64,000 nt of DNA from an uncultured bacterium (GCA_938010045.1 CALLFZ010000002.1:1-64000), one strand, 5' to 3'; numbered from the stretch's first letter, positions 1-9,933 are shown. Made by a program: numbers and translations. Notes: generated from the sequence alone by a model not told the origin.

Positions 1-3000
1 GCAGGGGGCGACGAAACTGACCATCACGTTTGGGCGACCGTTCGTTGCGCGCATGATCGAGCTGGCGATGGAGACGGGGCGAAGCGCGGAGCGCCTCGAG
101 GTTCTGGCGGGTGATGCCACGAACGCGTTGCGGCGCGTCGCTGACGTGCAAGTTCCTTCGCAGCTACACTCGACCATGCCCCACGCGGTCGTGGTTTCGC
201 CCTTTACCGCGCGAGTGGTGCAGTTGCGGTTTCTCACGCCTATCGGTGAACGGATTCCGCGCACGATTCATCTGGCCGATGTGCGGTTGTCTGGCGGCCG
301 CCGCATCGAGCAGTGGGCGCAGAAGGCTGCGTTTGTGCGGGGGGGCGCGTCGTCGCCCACCGTGGAACTGGTTGAGCCGACGGTCGTGATCCCGCGCGAA
401 CGGATCGTGGATCTCACCGACCGGCTCCAGCCTGATGGACGTCTCGAATGGACCGCGCCCGCCGGGGACGACTGGATCATTGCGCGGTACGGCTTCACGC
501 CCACCGGGAAGAATAACCATCCGGCGCCGCCCGAGGGCACTGGGCCGGAGGTGGACAAGATGAGCCGCGAGGCGGCCGATGCGTTCTGGGCAGGCGGTGT
601 TCAGCCATTGCTCCAGGCGGCGGGGGAACTGACCGGCCGTTCATGGAAACATCTTCTCATCGACAGCTACGAGGTCGGCTCTCAGAACTGGACCCCGCGG
701 TTTCGCGAGGAGTTTCACGCGCGCCGGGGCTACGACTTGCTTCCGTGGCTGCCCGTGATGACGGGGCGCATCGTGGATGATCTGGCCACCTCCGAACGGT
801 TTCTCTGGGATCTGCGGCGCACGATCGCCGACCTGTTTCACGAGAACTATTTCGGATACTTCGCGGAGCTCTGCCACCGGCACGGCCTTCAGCTTTCGAT
901 CGAACCTTACGGCAACGGCATGTTCGACGAAGTGGCGGCGGGTGCCTTCGCCGATCTTCCGATGGGGGAATTCTGGGTGCATGGCGGCGCGACGACCTCG
1001 ACCAAACTTGCGGCGTCGGTGGCGCACGTGTACGGCCGCCGATTCGTCGGCGCCGAGTCGTTCACTGCCCGTTGGGAGGATGGCCGCTGGCAGAATCATC
1101 CCGCGAAGCTCAAAGCCTTGGGCGACCTGATTTGGTGCCAGGGTGTCAACCGCTTCATCTTCCATCGCTACGCGCACCAGCCTTGGCTCGATGCCGCGCC
1201 GGGCATGACGATGGGGCCGTGGGGATTTCACTTCGAGCGGACGGTGACATGGTGGGAGCAGGGCCGCGAATGGCTCCGGTACATTGCGCGCAGTCAGTGG
1301 CTGCTGCAGGAGGGACTGCACGTAGCCGACGTGCTGGCGTGGAGCGGCGAAACGGCCCCGGCGAGCGCTAGGGCGCCGCGCGATCTGCCCGCCGGATATG
1401 ATTGGGACGCCGCCGACACCCCGACCGTTCTGCAGCGGCTGCGCGTGGAACATGGCGATCTTGTGGCGCCGCACGGCAGCCGGTGGCGCGTGCTCGTTCT
1501 CCCGCCCTCCCCGGTCATGACGCTGGCCGCTGCGCGAGGGCTGGTGAAGCTCGCCGAGGCGGGCGCGCGGATTTGCGGCTCCGCGCCCGAGCGCACGCCG
1601 TCGCTGGCCGAAGGCCCGCAGGCCGATGCCGAGCTTCGTCGGCTCGTGGCCGAGCACTGGAGCGGCGAGGTGCCCGATCCGGCGCGGCGCAAGATTTGGA
1701 CTCGTTCATTGCCGGAGGTGCTTCAGGCCTACGGCATTGAACCCGACGTGACCTTCCCGCGCGAACCGCCCGGCGCGCCTGCTCGGATCGTCTGGATTCA
1801 TCGCCGCACCGAAGGGGCCGACTGGTACCTCGTGTCGAATCAGCGCCAACGGCGGACGGTCGTCGAAGTGTCGTTTCGGGTGAGCGGCCGACAGCCCGAG
1901 CTATGGTGCGCTGAGAGCGGGCGGATCGCGCCGGCTGCGATCTGGCGGGAGGAGAGGGGGCGGACACATGTCACGCTCGATCTGGACCGTGACGATGCGG
2001 TCTTTGTGGTCTTTCGCGAGCCAGCACATCGTCCGCCGGCGGTGCGTGAACTACGCGTGGACGGGCGTGCATGGGAAGGTGCCGTGGATGCCGGCGCAGC
2101 TCCGTTTCGGATTTTGCGCGCGCTGTACACGGATCCGAAGGATCATCGGCGAAGCTGCGATTTGGCGGATCGCTTGAATGCAAGAATTGAACGCAACCGG
2201 TTGCGCGTGCAAGTCAGCAACTCCATCGGCGGTGATCCGGCGCCGCTGACGCCTAAGGTTCTCATCGTGGACTACGTGGTGGGCAACACGACCGGTTCGG
2301 TCACGGTGGCCGAACATCAGTTTCTCGACTTGCCGCCGGTGAGCATAGCGCCCGTGCCGGCCGTGCCGCGGCCGCAATTCGAGGGTGTGCATGAAGGAGG
2401 CCTGCGCCTCACGGCATGGACGACCACGCGCGTGGATGTGGTGTTCGCGGACGGTCGTACGCAGACCGTGGAGGCCACCCCCGGGGCACCGGTTGTGATC
2501 GAAGGGCCCTGGAGGTTGAGCTTCCCCCCTGGCCGTGGGGCACCGGATCAAATCGAGTTGGCGAGATTAATCTCCTGGACCGAGCACCCCGAGGCCGGTG
2601 TACGGTTCTTCTCTGGCACCGCGACCTATTCGGCTGAGTTTCGTTGGCCAGAGGAACCGCGGCGTGCAGGAGAGCGGTGGTTGCTGGATCTGGGCGACGT
2701 GTGGGTGATCGCCGAACCGAGCTTGAACGGCCGGCCGTTTGGCGTGCTCTGGCGGGCACCCTACACGGTGGATGTGACCGATGCGGTGCGACGGGGGGCC
2801 AACCGGCTCGAGGTCCGTGTGACCAACCTCTGGCCCAACCGACTGATCGGCGATGAGCATCTGCCTGATGATTGCGACTGGCCGGTGCTTGGAGCGCTCC
2901 GTTCGCTGCCCGAATGGTTCGTCAAAGGGCAGTCGCGTCCAAGCGGTCGCGTCGCCTTCACCACGTGGCGCCACTGGACCAAGGGGGATCCTCTGCTTTC

Positions 3001-3064
3001 ATCGGGTTTGCTCGGACCTGTGCGAATATGGCGTGGCGTCGTGTGCGAGGTTCCTGCCCGCTGA
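1..3064 (+). CDS. GH106-type alpha-L-rhamnosidase-like glycoside hydrolase, 5' end cut by window
   Basis: A large secreted-type glycoside hydrolase resembling family GH106, which removes alpha-L-rhamnose from pectin-like and other complex glycans. The frame is open from base 2, and the residues before the first internal ATG (base 53) read like domain sequence (LTITFGRPFVAR). The true start and signal peptide therefore lie upstream of the window. About 1020 residues are visible. The catalytic-barrel region is around residues 190-430 (HLLIDSYEVGSQNW, LSIEPYGNG, FIFHRYAHQPW). The C-terminus is a galactose-binding-like beta-sandwich (LDLGDVWVIAEPSLNGRPFG, EVRVTNLWPNR), as in other GH106 proteins. 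A second GH106-like gene lies at 23138-25885 and shares the C-terminal TNL..NR motif. The family call rests on recognised motifs, and the exact substrate is unknown. Confidence 0.85.
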   Translation, partial: QGATKLTITFGRPFVARMIELAMETGRSAERLEVLAGDATNALRRVADVQVPSQLHSTMPHAVVVSPFTARVVQLRFLTPIGERIPRTIHLADVRLSGGRRIEQWAQKAAFVRGGASSPTVELVEPTVVIPRERIVDLTDRLQPDGRLEWTAPAGDDWIIARYGFTPTGKNNHPAPPEGTGPEVDKMSREAADAFWAGGVQPLLQAAGELTGRSWKHLLIDSYEVGSQNWTPRFREEFHARRGYDLLPWLPVMTGRIVDDLATSERFLWDLRRTIADLFHENYFGYFAELCHRHGLQLSIEPYGNGMFDEVAAGAFADLPMGEFWVHGGATTSTKLAASVAHVYGRRFVGAESFTARWEDGRWQNHPAKLKALGDLIWCQGVNRFIFHRYAHQPWLDAAPGMTMGPWGFHFERTVTWWEQGREWLRYIARSQWLLQEGLHVADVLAWSGETAPASARAPRDLPAGYDWDAADTPTVLQRLRVEHGDLVAPHGSRWRVLVLPPSPVMTLAAARGLVKLAEAGARICGSAPERTPSLAEGPQADAELRRLVAEHWSGEVPDPARRKIWTRSLPEVLQAYGIEPDVTFPREPPGAPARIVWIHRRTEGADWYLVSNQRQRRTVVEVSFRVSGRQPELWCAESGRIAPAAIWREERGRTHVTLDLDRDDAVFVVFREPAHRPPAVRELRVDGRAWEGAVDAGAAPFRILRALYTDPKDHRRSCDLADRLNARIERNRLRVQVSNSIGGDPAPLTPKVLIVDYVVGNTTGSVTVAEHQFLDLPPVSIAPVPAVPRPQFEGVHEGGLRLTAWTTTRVDVVFADGRTQTVEATPGAPVVIEGPWRLSFPPGRGAPDQIELARLISWTEHPEAGVRFFSGTATYSAEFRWPEEPRRAGERWLLDLGDVWVIAEPSLNGRPFGVLWRAPYTVDVTDAVRRGANRLEVRVTNLWPNRLIGDEHLPDDCDWPVLGALRSLPEWFVKGQSRPSGRVAFTTWRHWTKGDPLLSSGLLGPVRIWRGVVCEVPAR

Positions 3065-3248
3065 CCGTGAGCGCCGTCGCGCGATGCGGTGCGGTGAATG
3101 GTCGAATCGCGGCCGAATACGCAGGGAGGTGATGCGGGCCGGAAGCGGCGAGCTCAACCGGGGGACGCACAATGGAACACAATGGAACATGCGCGTGGTC
3201 AAGGTGGACGGGTCGCCGTCTCCGGTCTTCCGCGGCACAGGGATGGGA

Positions 3249-3367
3249 GGTTGGGCGGAAACTACGCCCCGGGGTCGCAAGAGCCGCCGTTCGTCAATGA
3301 GGGGTTTGTGCGGGCGGCGCTGGAGTGGTACGGCGAGCGGAAACTGAAACTGCCCAACTGGCCATAG
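3249..3367 (+). pseudogene. possible C-terminal remnant of an unidentified protein
   Basis: After the GH106 gene, bases 3065-4127 hold no intact gene. A short open stretch ends in GNYAPGSQEPPFVNEGF followed by LEWYGERKLKLPNWP and a stop. It reads like the natural C-terminus of a globular protein, while the sequence before it in the same frame looks random. I cannot assign a family. It may be a leftover of a deleted gene, or chance. Confidence 0.25.
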
Positions 3368-3483
3368 GACGTCCGTGCGGTCCACGGGGGGCCGGGCTGA
3401 GTCGGTGGCGCCCGAGCAGGTTCTTCGTGCGACCGCCGCACCCTCGCGGTTCAGTCTGTCAGGTTTTCAGGCTCGCGGCCCAA

Positions 3484-3825
3484 TGGGGACAGGCACTCGA
3501 CAACATGACAAGAAGTTAGAGTAGATTGAAAACGAGATTGTTGCGTCGTCTGCGAATGTGCCTGTCCCCAATTCCGGACGATGGCAGCGGAGTGGGGACA
3601 GGCAGCTGGCAGCCCGCCGGGCAACCCGGCCTACCCGGACACAATTGGGACAGGCACCTGGAACGGCACGTCGCAAAAACCGTGTCGGGTTTCTGTGCCG
3701 ACTCCGTGCAACGAGGTGCCTGTCCCCAGTGCAACGAGGTGCCTGTCCCCAGTGGCCGCGCAAGGACCGTCCCAGGTCGCGCGACGTGCCTGTCCCCCAT
3801 GGCGGTTCCAGGTGCCTGTCCGCAG
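3484..3825. repeat. cluster of eight GGGGACAGGCAC-type short repeats
   Basis: Eight copies of a 12-13 bp word (TGGGGACAGGCAC or its complement GTGCCTGTCCCCA) occur in about 340 bp. Plus-orientation copies are near 3484, 3593 and 3645. Complement copies are near 3558, 3716, 3739, 3786 and 3812. Some extend to AGGTGCCTGTCCCCAG, and two lie in a perfect tandem duplication of about 23 bp (3707-3752). Mixed orientation and uneven spacing exclude a CRISPR array. Inverted pairs could form hairpins, as in REP-type elements. The translated frames (VPVP, GTGT patterns) are by-products of the repeat and not genes. The rest of 3368-4127 shows nothing else recognisable. Confidence 0.8.
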
Positions 3826-4127
3826 GGAGGCCCCGGCGAATGGGGCGGGGTCGTTGGGGCAAACGATGTTCGCCTCCCTTCGCCGGCGCCGGGATTGGCC
3901 GCTCATTCCTCAACCGCGCAATTGGCTCGGTTCGAAGGCGGGTCGGTTGCCTACGCAGTCGTGCAGTGGAATAGTTCCTTGATTGGAAAGACCGAGTGAA
4001 TGCAAGCGGCCGTATGGTGGACCCGTAAGCGAGGTGGGGCCGAAGCCGGGGCACCGCTCGCGCGAGAGGTACTGGGGACCTGTGTGGCCGAACCGAGCCA
4101 GGTTCAGGCTCAGCGAACCTCCGACGC

Positions 4128-7100
4128 ATGAGGTTGTGCCCGACTCTCCGTTGTCACCTTGCCGCGGCTGGGCTTCTCCTCGGCCAAACGGCGAGTGGGA
4201 GCGCACCGGCCCCTAGCGGTCCCGACAGCATTTCCCTAACGGGCCGATGGCGGTTCCGCTTGGACCCTGATCGAACCGGAGTTGAAGAGCGGTGGTTTGA
4301 ACAAACGCTTGATGACTCGATCGAACTCCCCGGCACGACCGACACGAACCAAAAGGGGATGTTCCGGGACGAGCGAGCCGTGGATCGTCTCTCGCGGCCA
4401 TGGTACTGGGTCGGCCCAGCGTGGTATCAGCGCGACATCGAGATCCCCGTCGCCTGGCGGCACAAGCGCATCACGTTGGTCCTCGAGCGGACCAAATACT
4501 CTCGGGTCTGGGTGAACTCGACGCCGGTGGGTTCGCAGGATTCGCTGAGTGCGCCGCATGTCTTTGACCTGACCCGCGTGCTCACGCCCGGACGACACAC
4601 CCTCACGATCCTGGTGGACAATTCCAAGCTTCCGCCCGTCGGCCCCTCCCACGCGGTGGATGAGCGCACCCAATCCAATTGGAACGGCATCGTGGGCCGA
4701 TTGGAGCTGCGCGCCACCGACGGGGTCTGGATTGAGGATGTGCAAGTATATCCTGAGGTTCAGTCTCGACGGGCGCGTGTACGTGCGACGATCGGTAACC
4801 TCACCGGAGAGCCGGTCACCGCGTCTCTGGCCGTCGTCTGTTCCAGCTACAATGTGGTGGACCCGGTCGAGTTCGGGGGCGCCACGATTGCGGTGCCGGT
4901 CACGAACCGGCGCCACATCGCGGAATTCACGTACGACCTTGGCGAGGAGGCGCCACTCTGGGACGAGTTTCAGCCGGCCCTGCTGCGCATGACATTGAGG
5001 CTCACCGCGGCCGGTGGTTCGGACCAGCGCACGGTGAGCTTCGGCCTGCGCGAGTTCAAACGCGAAGGCCGGCGACTCACCATCAATGGCCGCCCCGTGT
5101 TTCTGCGCGGACGCGTTGACTGTGCCAACTATCCGTTGACCGGGCATGCGCCGATGGACATCGCCGAATGGCGGCGCATTCTCGGGATCGTCCGCGCCTG
5201 GGGGCTCAACCACGTCCGATTTCACTCGTGGTGTCCTCCCGAGGCCGCGTTTGCGGCGGCCGATGAACTGGGCATATATCTCCAGGTCGAGTTTCCGAAC
5301 AAGCGCAGCGCGTTCCAGGCACCGGATTCCGCCGACGCGGCGGTATGGAATCCCGACCATCTCGATGCTCCGCCCCACCATGAGAACGTGTCGCTCTATG
5401 AGTACGCGCTGAGGGAATCGGAGCTGATCTTCCGCCACTTTGGTCAGCACCCTTCGTTCGTGATGTACACGCTGGGCAACGAACTGGGCCGCACGCCGGC
5501 GATGGCGGAACTGGTCGCTCAATTTCGCGCGCGCGACCCGCGCCGTCTCTACGCCCAGGGCTCCAACAACCAGCACTGGTCACCCGAGCCTGCGGAGGGC
5601 GACGATTTCTGGGTCACGGCCAAGACCGCGCGCGACCGGCCCGTCCGGGGAGCGTATTTCATTGGCGATTTTGGCGGCGGGCACATCGAGGCCGTCCCGC
5701 CCTCCACGCGGCTGGATTACCGCGATTCGCTGGTGGGCGTGACGTTGCCCGTGATCAGTCACGAGATCGCGGAATTCCAGATGGCGCCGGATTTCCGGGA
5801 GATCTCAAAGTACACCGGCCCCTTGAAGGCGCGGAATCTCGAGATCTTCCGCGAGCGTCTGCGCGACGCGCACATGCTGGATCTCGCCCACGACTTTCTG
5901 CGGGCCTCTGGCGCTCTCGCCGCGATCTGCCAGCGTGCGGACATCGAAGCCGCTCTGCGCACGCCGGAGCTCGCGGGGTTTCACTGGCTGGACCTGCAAG
6001 ACTTTCCCGGTCAGGGGACGGCGCTGGTGGGTATGCTCAACGTGTTCTTAGAGTCCAAGGGCATCGCCACGCCGGAAACCTGGCGGCAGTTCTGCAACGA
6101 AACCGTCCCGTTGTGCCTCTTCGACCGTTACACATGGATGACCCACGAGACGTTCACCGGCGAGATCAGGATTGCGCACTATGGTGCGGCCGACCTGCCC
6201 CGAGCGCGCGTGCAATGGACGCTGGAGGACCCGGGCGGACTGATCGCCGCGTCCGGAGGGTTCGGGCCGCTGACGATTCGGCAGGGGAACGTTGTTCCCG
6301 TCGGCGAAATTCGAGCGCCCCTGGCCCGTGTGACCGCGCCACGCAAAATTCGACTCACGATCGCCATCGAGCATACACCTTTTTGGAACACCTACGACCT
6401 GTGGGTTTATCCGCCCACCGTCGACACCTCCCCGCCAGCCGGTGTGCGGGTTTCCCGTCGGCTCGACGAGGCCACGTTCGCCCACCTGCGTGAGGGCGGC
6501 CGCGCGGTGCTTTTTCCGTTCCTCGATCAACTCACCAACTCGGTGGCAGGCGCGTTTGCGACCGACTTCTGGTGCTGGCCGATGTTCGCGCGCGTGGCGG
6601 CTCAACGACACCTGCCACCGCCACCGGGTACGCAGGGATTTCTCTGCGACCCCGCTCACCCCGTGTTCGCCGATTTCCCGACCGAGTTTCACAGTAACTG
6701 GCAATGGTGGCAGATTGTGAAGAACTCGCGGCCAGTCATCCTCGATGCCGCACCGACGGAGTATCGTCCTCTCATCCATGTGATTGACAACTTTGCGCGG
6801 AATCACCGGCTTGGCTTGTTGTTCGAGGCCAGGGTCGGCGCGGGACGATTACTTGTCTGCGCGAGCGATCTGCCGGGGCTGCAGCACCATCCGGAGGCTC
6901 GGCAGTTGCTCCACAGCCTTCTGCGGTACGCGGGGTCCGACCGGTTCCAGCCGGCCCACTCGCTGGACGAAACGATGGTTCGTGGACTCCTCGGTGGAAC
7001 CGCAGACTCTGTGACGGCCAACCCCGGCAACTCGTCACGTTCGGATCCGCTGGAGGCATGGCCGGTCATCGCGATCCGGCCGCAGAGGGAGCCGCGGTAA
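4128..7100 (+). CDS. secreted glycoside hydrolase family 2 protein
   Basis: A 990-residue GH2 enzyme of the beta-galactosidase/beta-glucuronidase group, predicted to be exported by a short signal peptide (residues 1-24, hydrophobic core AAAGLLLGQ). Residues about 35-200 form the N-terminal sugar-binding jelly roll (LTGRWRFRLDPD, WYQRDIEIP). Residues 210-315 are an immunoglobulin-like domain, and 318-600 the TIM barrel. The acid/base is E452 in LGNELG. The likely nucleophile is E545 in PVISHEIAEF. A long C-terminal part (650-990) is not assigned. The start was chosen because it precedes the signal peptide directly. The substrate cannot be fixed, since GH2 covers beta-galactosides, mannosides and glucuronides. 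Confidence 0.88.
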   Translation: MRLCPTLRCHLAAAGLLLGQTASGSAPAPSGPDSISLTGRWRFRLDPDRTGVEERWFEQTLDDSIELPGTTDTNQKGMFRDERAVDRLSRPWYWVGPAWYQRDIEIPVAWRHKRITLVLERTKYSRVWVNSTPVGSQDSLSAPHVFDLTRVLTPGRHTLTILVDNSKLPPVGPSHAVDERTQSNWNGIVGRLELRATDGVWIEDVQVYPEVQSRRARVRATIGNLTGEPVTASLAVVCSSYNVVDPVEFGGATIAVPVTNRRHIAEFTYDLGEEAPLWDEFQPALLRMTLRLTAAGGSDQRTVSFGLREFKREGRRLTINGRPVFLRGRVDCANYPLTGHAPMDIAEWRRILGIVRAWGLNHVRFHSWCPPEAAFAAADELGIYLQVEFPNKRSAFQAPDSADAAVWNPDHLDAPPHHENVSLYEYALRESELIFRHFGQHPSFVMYTLGNELGRTPAMAELVAQFRARDPRRLYAQGSNNQHWSPEPAEGDDFWVTAKTARDRPVRGAYFIGDFGGGHIEAVPPSTRLDYRDSLVGVTLPVISHEIAEFQMAPDFREISKYTGPLKARNLEIFRERLRDAHMLDLAHDFLRASGALAAICQRADIEAALRTPELAGFHWLDLQDFPGQGTALVGMLNVFLESKGIATPETWRQFCNETVPLCLFDRYTWMTHETFTGEIRIAHYGAADLPRARVQWTLEDPGGLIAASGGFGPLTIRQGNVVPVGEIRAPLARVTAPRKIRLTIAIEHTPFWNTYDLWVYPPTVDTSPPAGVRVSRRLDEATFAHLREGGRAVLFPFLDQLTNSVAGAFATDFWCWPMFARVAAQRHLPPPPGTQGFLCDPAHPVFADFPTEFHSNWQWWQIVKNSRPVILDAAPTEYRPLIHVIDNFARNHRLGLLFEARVGAGRLLVCASDLPGLQHHPEARQLLHSLLRYAGSDRFQPAHSLDETMVRGLLGGTADSVTANPGNSSRSDPLEAWPVIAIRPQREPR

Positions 7101-7124
7101 GCAGGACCTGATCGTGAGATTACG

Positions 7125-8100
7125 ATGTCATGCGTGGTGAGCCTCGCTGGCGGCGGGTCTGACGGCGCCCACGACGGTGGCGGGTGAACTCAGGCCCATG
7201 CCCAAGTCGGACGTGGTGGAGGTGCCCGCCATCGGGCCGGTGCTCTGTGTCGCGAATATCTTTCCATCGAACATGGTCCTCCCGCGCGACCGACCGCTGC
7301 GCATATGGGGCTGGGCGGAGCCCGCGGAGGAGATCCGCGTGGCGTTCGCCGGCGATGAGGCGCGGGCCACTGCGACGGTGGATCGCGTTGGGGAGGTTGT
7401 TCTGCGGCCGGTGGCGGCGAATCCGTATCCGCAAGTTCTGACCGTCCGAGGAGCAACGACGACACTTCGGCTCGAGGACGTACTTGTGGGCGATGTCTGG
7501 ATTCTGGGCGGCCAGGGCAACATGGAGTTTCCGCTCCGCAGTGTGGGTCACGGCGAACTCGAGGCGGTCTCAGCCAACTTCCCGCAGATCCGCCGACTGA
7601 CGATGCCGCAGGGCAAGGGAATGGCGTCGGTCCGCGTTTCCAGCGGGTGTACGAATGGAGCGGCGGGCCCCAGCGGCATATTCGCAAGGGGGACTGGAAC
7701 GTCTGCTCGCCCGAATGTGCGCGGGAGTTTCAGCCATCGGTTACATTTTTAGGCGGCGGTTTCACATGGCCACCAGTATGCCCATCGGCCTGATCGATAC
7801 ATCGATCGGCGGAACCACCGTGGAAGCGCGGACGCCGGAAGAGGTGCGGCGAACCATCGAAGGAGCCGAAACCAAGGCCATGTTGCAAGACTGGGATGAC
7901 CGCATCAGCCAGTACGATCCGCAGGCCGACCTGAAGGCGCGAATCGCCACCTATGAACACCGGATCAACAACCTGCGGATGGCGGGTCAGCCCATTCCGC
8001 CGGGCCGCCAACCTCCACGCGATCTGCGCCCGGGGCCGGTGGCGGACCGCAGTTTCTGCCCTGCCGACTGCAACTGGCTTTCCCGCGGGGCAAATGATGG
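7125..8100 (+). pseudogene. broken sialate O-acetylesterase-like gene (SGNH hydrolase)
   Basis: A decayed gene of the sialate O-acetylesterase family, which de-acetylates sugars outside the cytoplasm. Homologous segments appear in successive frames. A signal-peptide-like start is followed by the N-terminal domain (PSNMVLPRDRPLRIWGWAEP, about 7177-7620). The next segment, in another frame, contains KGDWNVCSPECAREF (about 7640-7730). A third frame contains GLIDTSIGGTTVEA (7730-8060). The last shift fits a lost T at GAGTTTCAGCC near 7730. The nucleophile motif, normally GQSNM, reads GQGNM, so the catalytic serine codon is gone as well. Homology fades after about 8060. At least two frameshifts plus the active-site change make a functional product unlikely. 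Confidence 0.8.
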
Positions 8101-8198
8101 ATCCCACCGCAAGGCGAACAAGCGCACGGTCATCCGTTCTGGAACGCCGCTCTGTGCCCGCACCCGTACACTACCGCTAGGCGTGGGTTCGAAACCCG

Positions 8199-8525
8199 AT
8201 GGGGACCGTCGTCAGCCGGTACGGTGTGTCTCTTGCCTCGCAACGCAGCGACGAGTGGCCGATGGAGGACATCGCATCCCTGCCGCCGTTGCCAGCCGGC
8301 ATGACGGCTGAGGCTGGCCGACGCTTTGCGGTGAACCTGAACCACCGGCAGCTTGAGCTGGCCGACTTGGAGCGCCGGTTGCGGAACGCCGAGTCCTGGA
8401 TCGAAGAGCTCACGCTGCGTCTCGAGTCGCGAGGTTCGCCGGAGAAACAATCGGCGCATGCTCCCACTGGGGGCGCCGGGCACGGAGACCGTCGGTCGCT
8501 TGCAATGAGGCGCGAAGCGCGGTAG
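8199..8525 (+). CDS. hypothetical small coiled-coil ORF, possibly a remnant
   Basis: A 108-residue open frame between the broken esterase and the next oxidoreductase. The middle (LELADLERRLRNAESWIEEL) has heptad-like spacing and could form a short coiled coil. The last 30 residues look like random translation. No family is recognised and no convincing ribosome binding site precedes the ATG. It may be the tail of a decayed gene and not an expressed one. Confidence 0.25.
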   Translation: MGTVVSRYGVSLASQRSDEWPMEDIASLPPLPAGMTAEAGRRFAVNLNHRQLELADLERRLRNAESWIEELTLRLESRGSPEKQSAHAPTGGAGHGDRRSLAMRREAR

Positions 8526-8586
8526 AGGAGCATCCATAGACACACCCATGGATACCACATCGTCCAATCCAGGAGGGCGCGGACAA

Positions 8587-9933
8587 ATGAACCGTCGGAT
8601 ATTTCTCAAATCGGCGGCGGCGGGCGTGGCGGCCGCGGGGCTTCCGCAGATCGTGCGCGCGGAAGTGTTGAGGTCACCGGGGCCGAATTCGCGGGTGACG
8701 CTCGGTGTGATCGGATGCGGCAACCAGGCGCCGGTGGATCTGGCCGAGTTTCTTCGGATCGAGCAAGTGCAGGTGGTGGTGGTGTGCGATGTGAACCGCG
8801 CGAGCCACGGCTACAAGACGCCGGAGCAGTATCTCGGCCGCGAGCCGGTGCGCGACCTCGTCACCGCGCACTATGCGAAGATGACGCGCTCGGGCACGTA
8901 CCGCGGCTGCGACATGACCGCGGACTTCCGCGAGGTGCTCGCGCGCAAGGACGTGGACGCGGTCGCGATCATTACGCCGGATCACTGGCACGCGATCATG
9001 ACGATTTGGGCAGCGGCCGCCGGCAAGGACATCTACTGTCAGAAGCCGTTGGGGCTGACGATTCGCGACGGGCAGGAGATGATCCGTGCGGTGCGCCGGC
9101 ATCGGCGGATTCTGCAGACCGGCAGCCAGTGGCGGTCCACGCCGGTGATTCGGCGATTCTGCGAGGCGGTGCGCAACGGCGCGGTGGGGCGTCCGCTCAA
9201 GGTGCGCACCCTTGTGGCGCCGAACAACTTCAAGGGGCCGGGACCGGGCTGGCAACCCGCGCCGGTGCCCGAGGGGTTCGACTACGACATGTGGCTGGGG
9301 CCGGCCCCGCTGGCGCCCTACCACCCGGATCGGTGCCTCTACCGCTTTCGTTTCATCAGTGACTATTCGGGCGGCCAGACGACGAACTTCGGTCACCACT
9401 CGAACGGTGTTGCGTTCTGGGCGCTGGGCTTGGACGACACCGGGCCGTTGGAAGTGTGGAATCTCGGCGCGGAGTGGCCGCCGAAGGGGGACCTGTTCGA
9501 TACCGCCACGAAGGTGCATTTCGGTGCGCGTTTTGAGAACGGCGTCGAGCTCGAGTGCGTGACCGACAAGCGCCAGTTCGGCGTGCGGATCGAGGGTACG
9601 GATGGCTGGATCGAGACAGACGGACGGACGATCACCGCCTCCTCGCCGGCGATCGAGACATGGGAACCCGGGCCGGATGCGGTGCGGCTGTATGACAGTC
9701 CCAACCACTATCGGAACTTCATCGAGTGCGTGCTCTCTAGAAAAGAGCCGGCGGAGCCGGTGGAGGTTGGGCATCGTGTGACGAGCGTCTGCCATCTTGG
9801 CAACATCGCGATGAAGCTGGACCGTCGGCTGAGGTGGGATCCCAAAGCTGAACGGTTCGTGGACGACGAAACGGCGAACGCGATGCTGAGCCGCCCGCAC
9901 CGGGCGCCGTGGAGCTACGAGGTGCCGGCATGA
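8587..9933 (+). CDS. Tat-exported Gfo/Idh/MocA family oxidoreductase
   Basis: A 448-residue NAD(P)-dependent sugar oxidoreductase. An upstream in-frame ATG exists at 8548. I chose 8587 because AGGAGGG sits about 10 bases before it and the protein then begins with a twin-arginine signal (NRRIFLKSAAAGVAAAG). The Rossmann fold starts at VTLGVIGCGNQ. The conserved EKP motif appears as QKP (YCQKPLGL), keeping the catalytic-region lysine. The C-terminal domain follows with the substrate-side FGHHSNG. The stop overlaps the start of the next gene (ATGA), so the two are translationally coupled and probably act on the same sugar or sugar acid. PVC genomes carry many paralogues, and the substrate is unknown. 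Confidence 0.88.
   Translation: MNRRIFLKSAAAGVAAAGLPQIVRAEVLRSPGPNSRVTLGVIGCGNQAPVDLAEFLRIEQVQVVVVCDVNRASHGYKTPEQYLGREPVRDLVTAHYAKMTRSGTYRGCDMTADFREVLARKDVDAVAIITPDHWHAIMTIWAAAAGKDIYCQKPLGLTIRDGQEMIRAVRRHRRILQTGSQWRSTPVIRRFCEAVRNGAVGRPLKVRTLVAPNNFKGPGPGWQPAPVPEGFDYDMWLGPAPLAPYHPDRCLYRFRFISDYSGGQTTNFGHHSNGVAFWALGLDDTGPLEVWNLGAEWPPKGDLFDTATKVHFGARFENGVELECVTDKRQFGVRIEGTDGWIETDGRTITASSPAIETWEPGPDAVRLYDSPNHYRNFIECVLSRKEPAEPVEVGHRVTSVCHLGNIAMKLDRRLRWDPKAERFVDDETANAMLSRPHRAPWSYEVPA

Noticed and set aside
3484-3825. Repeat cluster as a CRISPR array
   Set aside because: Repeats are only 12-13 bp, occur in both orientations and have irregular spacing, and no cas genes are near.
3526-3999. Overlapping ORFs rich in VPVP and GTGT patterns
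   Set aside because: They are translations of the GTGCCTGTCCCC repeats, open in several frames at once.
4236-5576. Minus-strand ORF of 446 codons inside the GH2 gene
   Set aside because: Antisense shadow of a well-supported glycoside hydrolase.
8180-8202. T-arm-like sequence GGGTTCGAAACCC, suggesting a tRNA
   Set aside because: No acceptor, D or anticodon stem can be drawn around it. It lies in decayed coding sequence.
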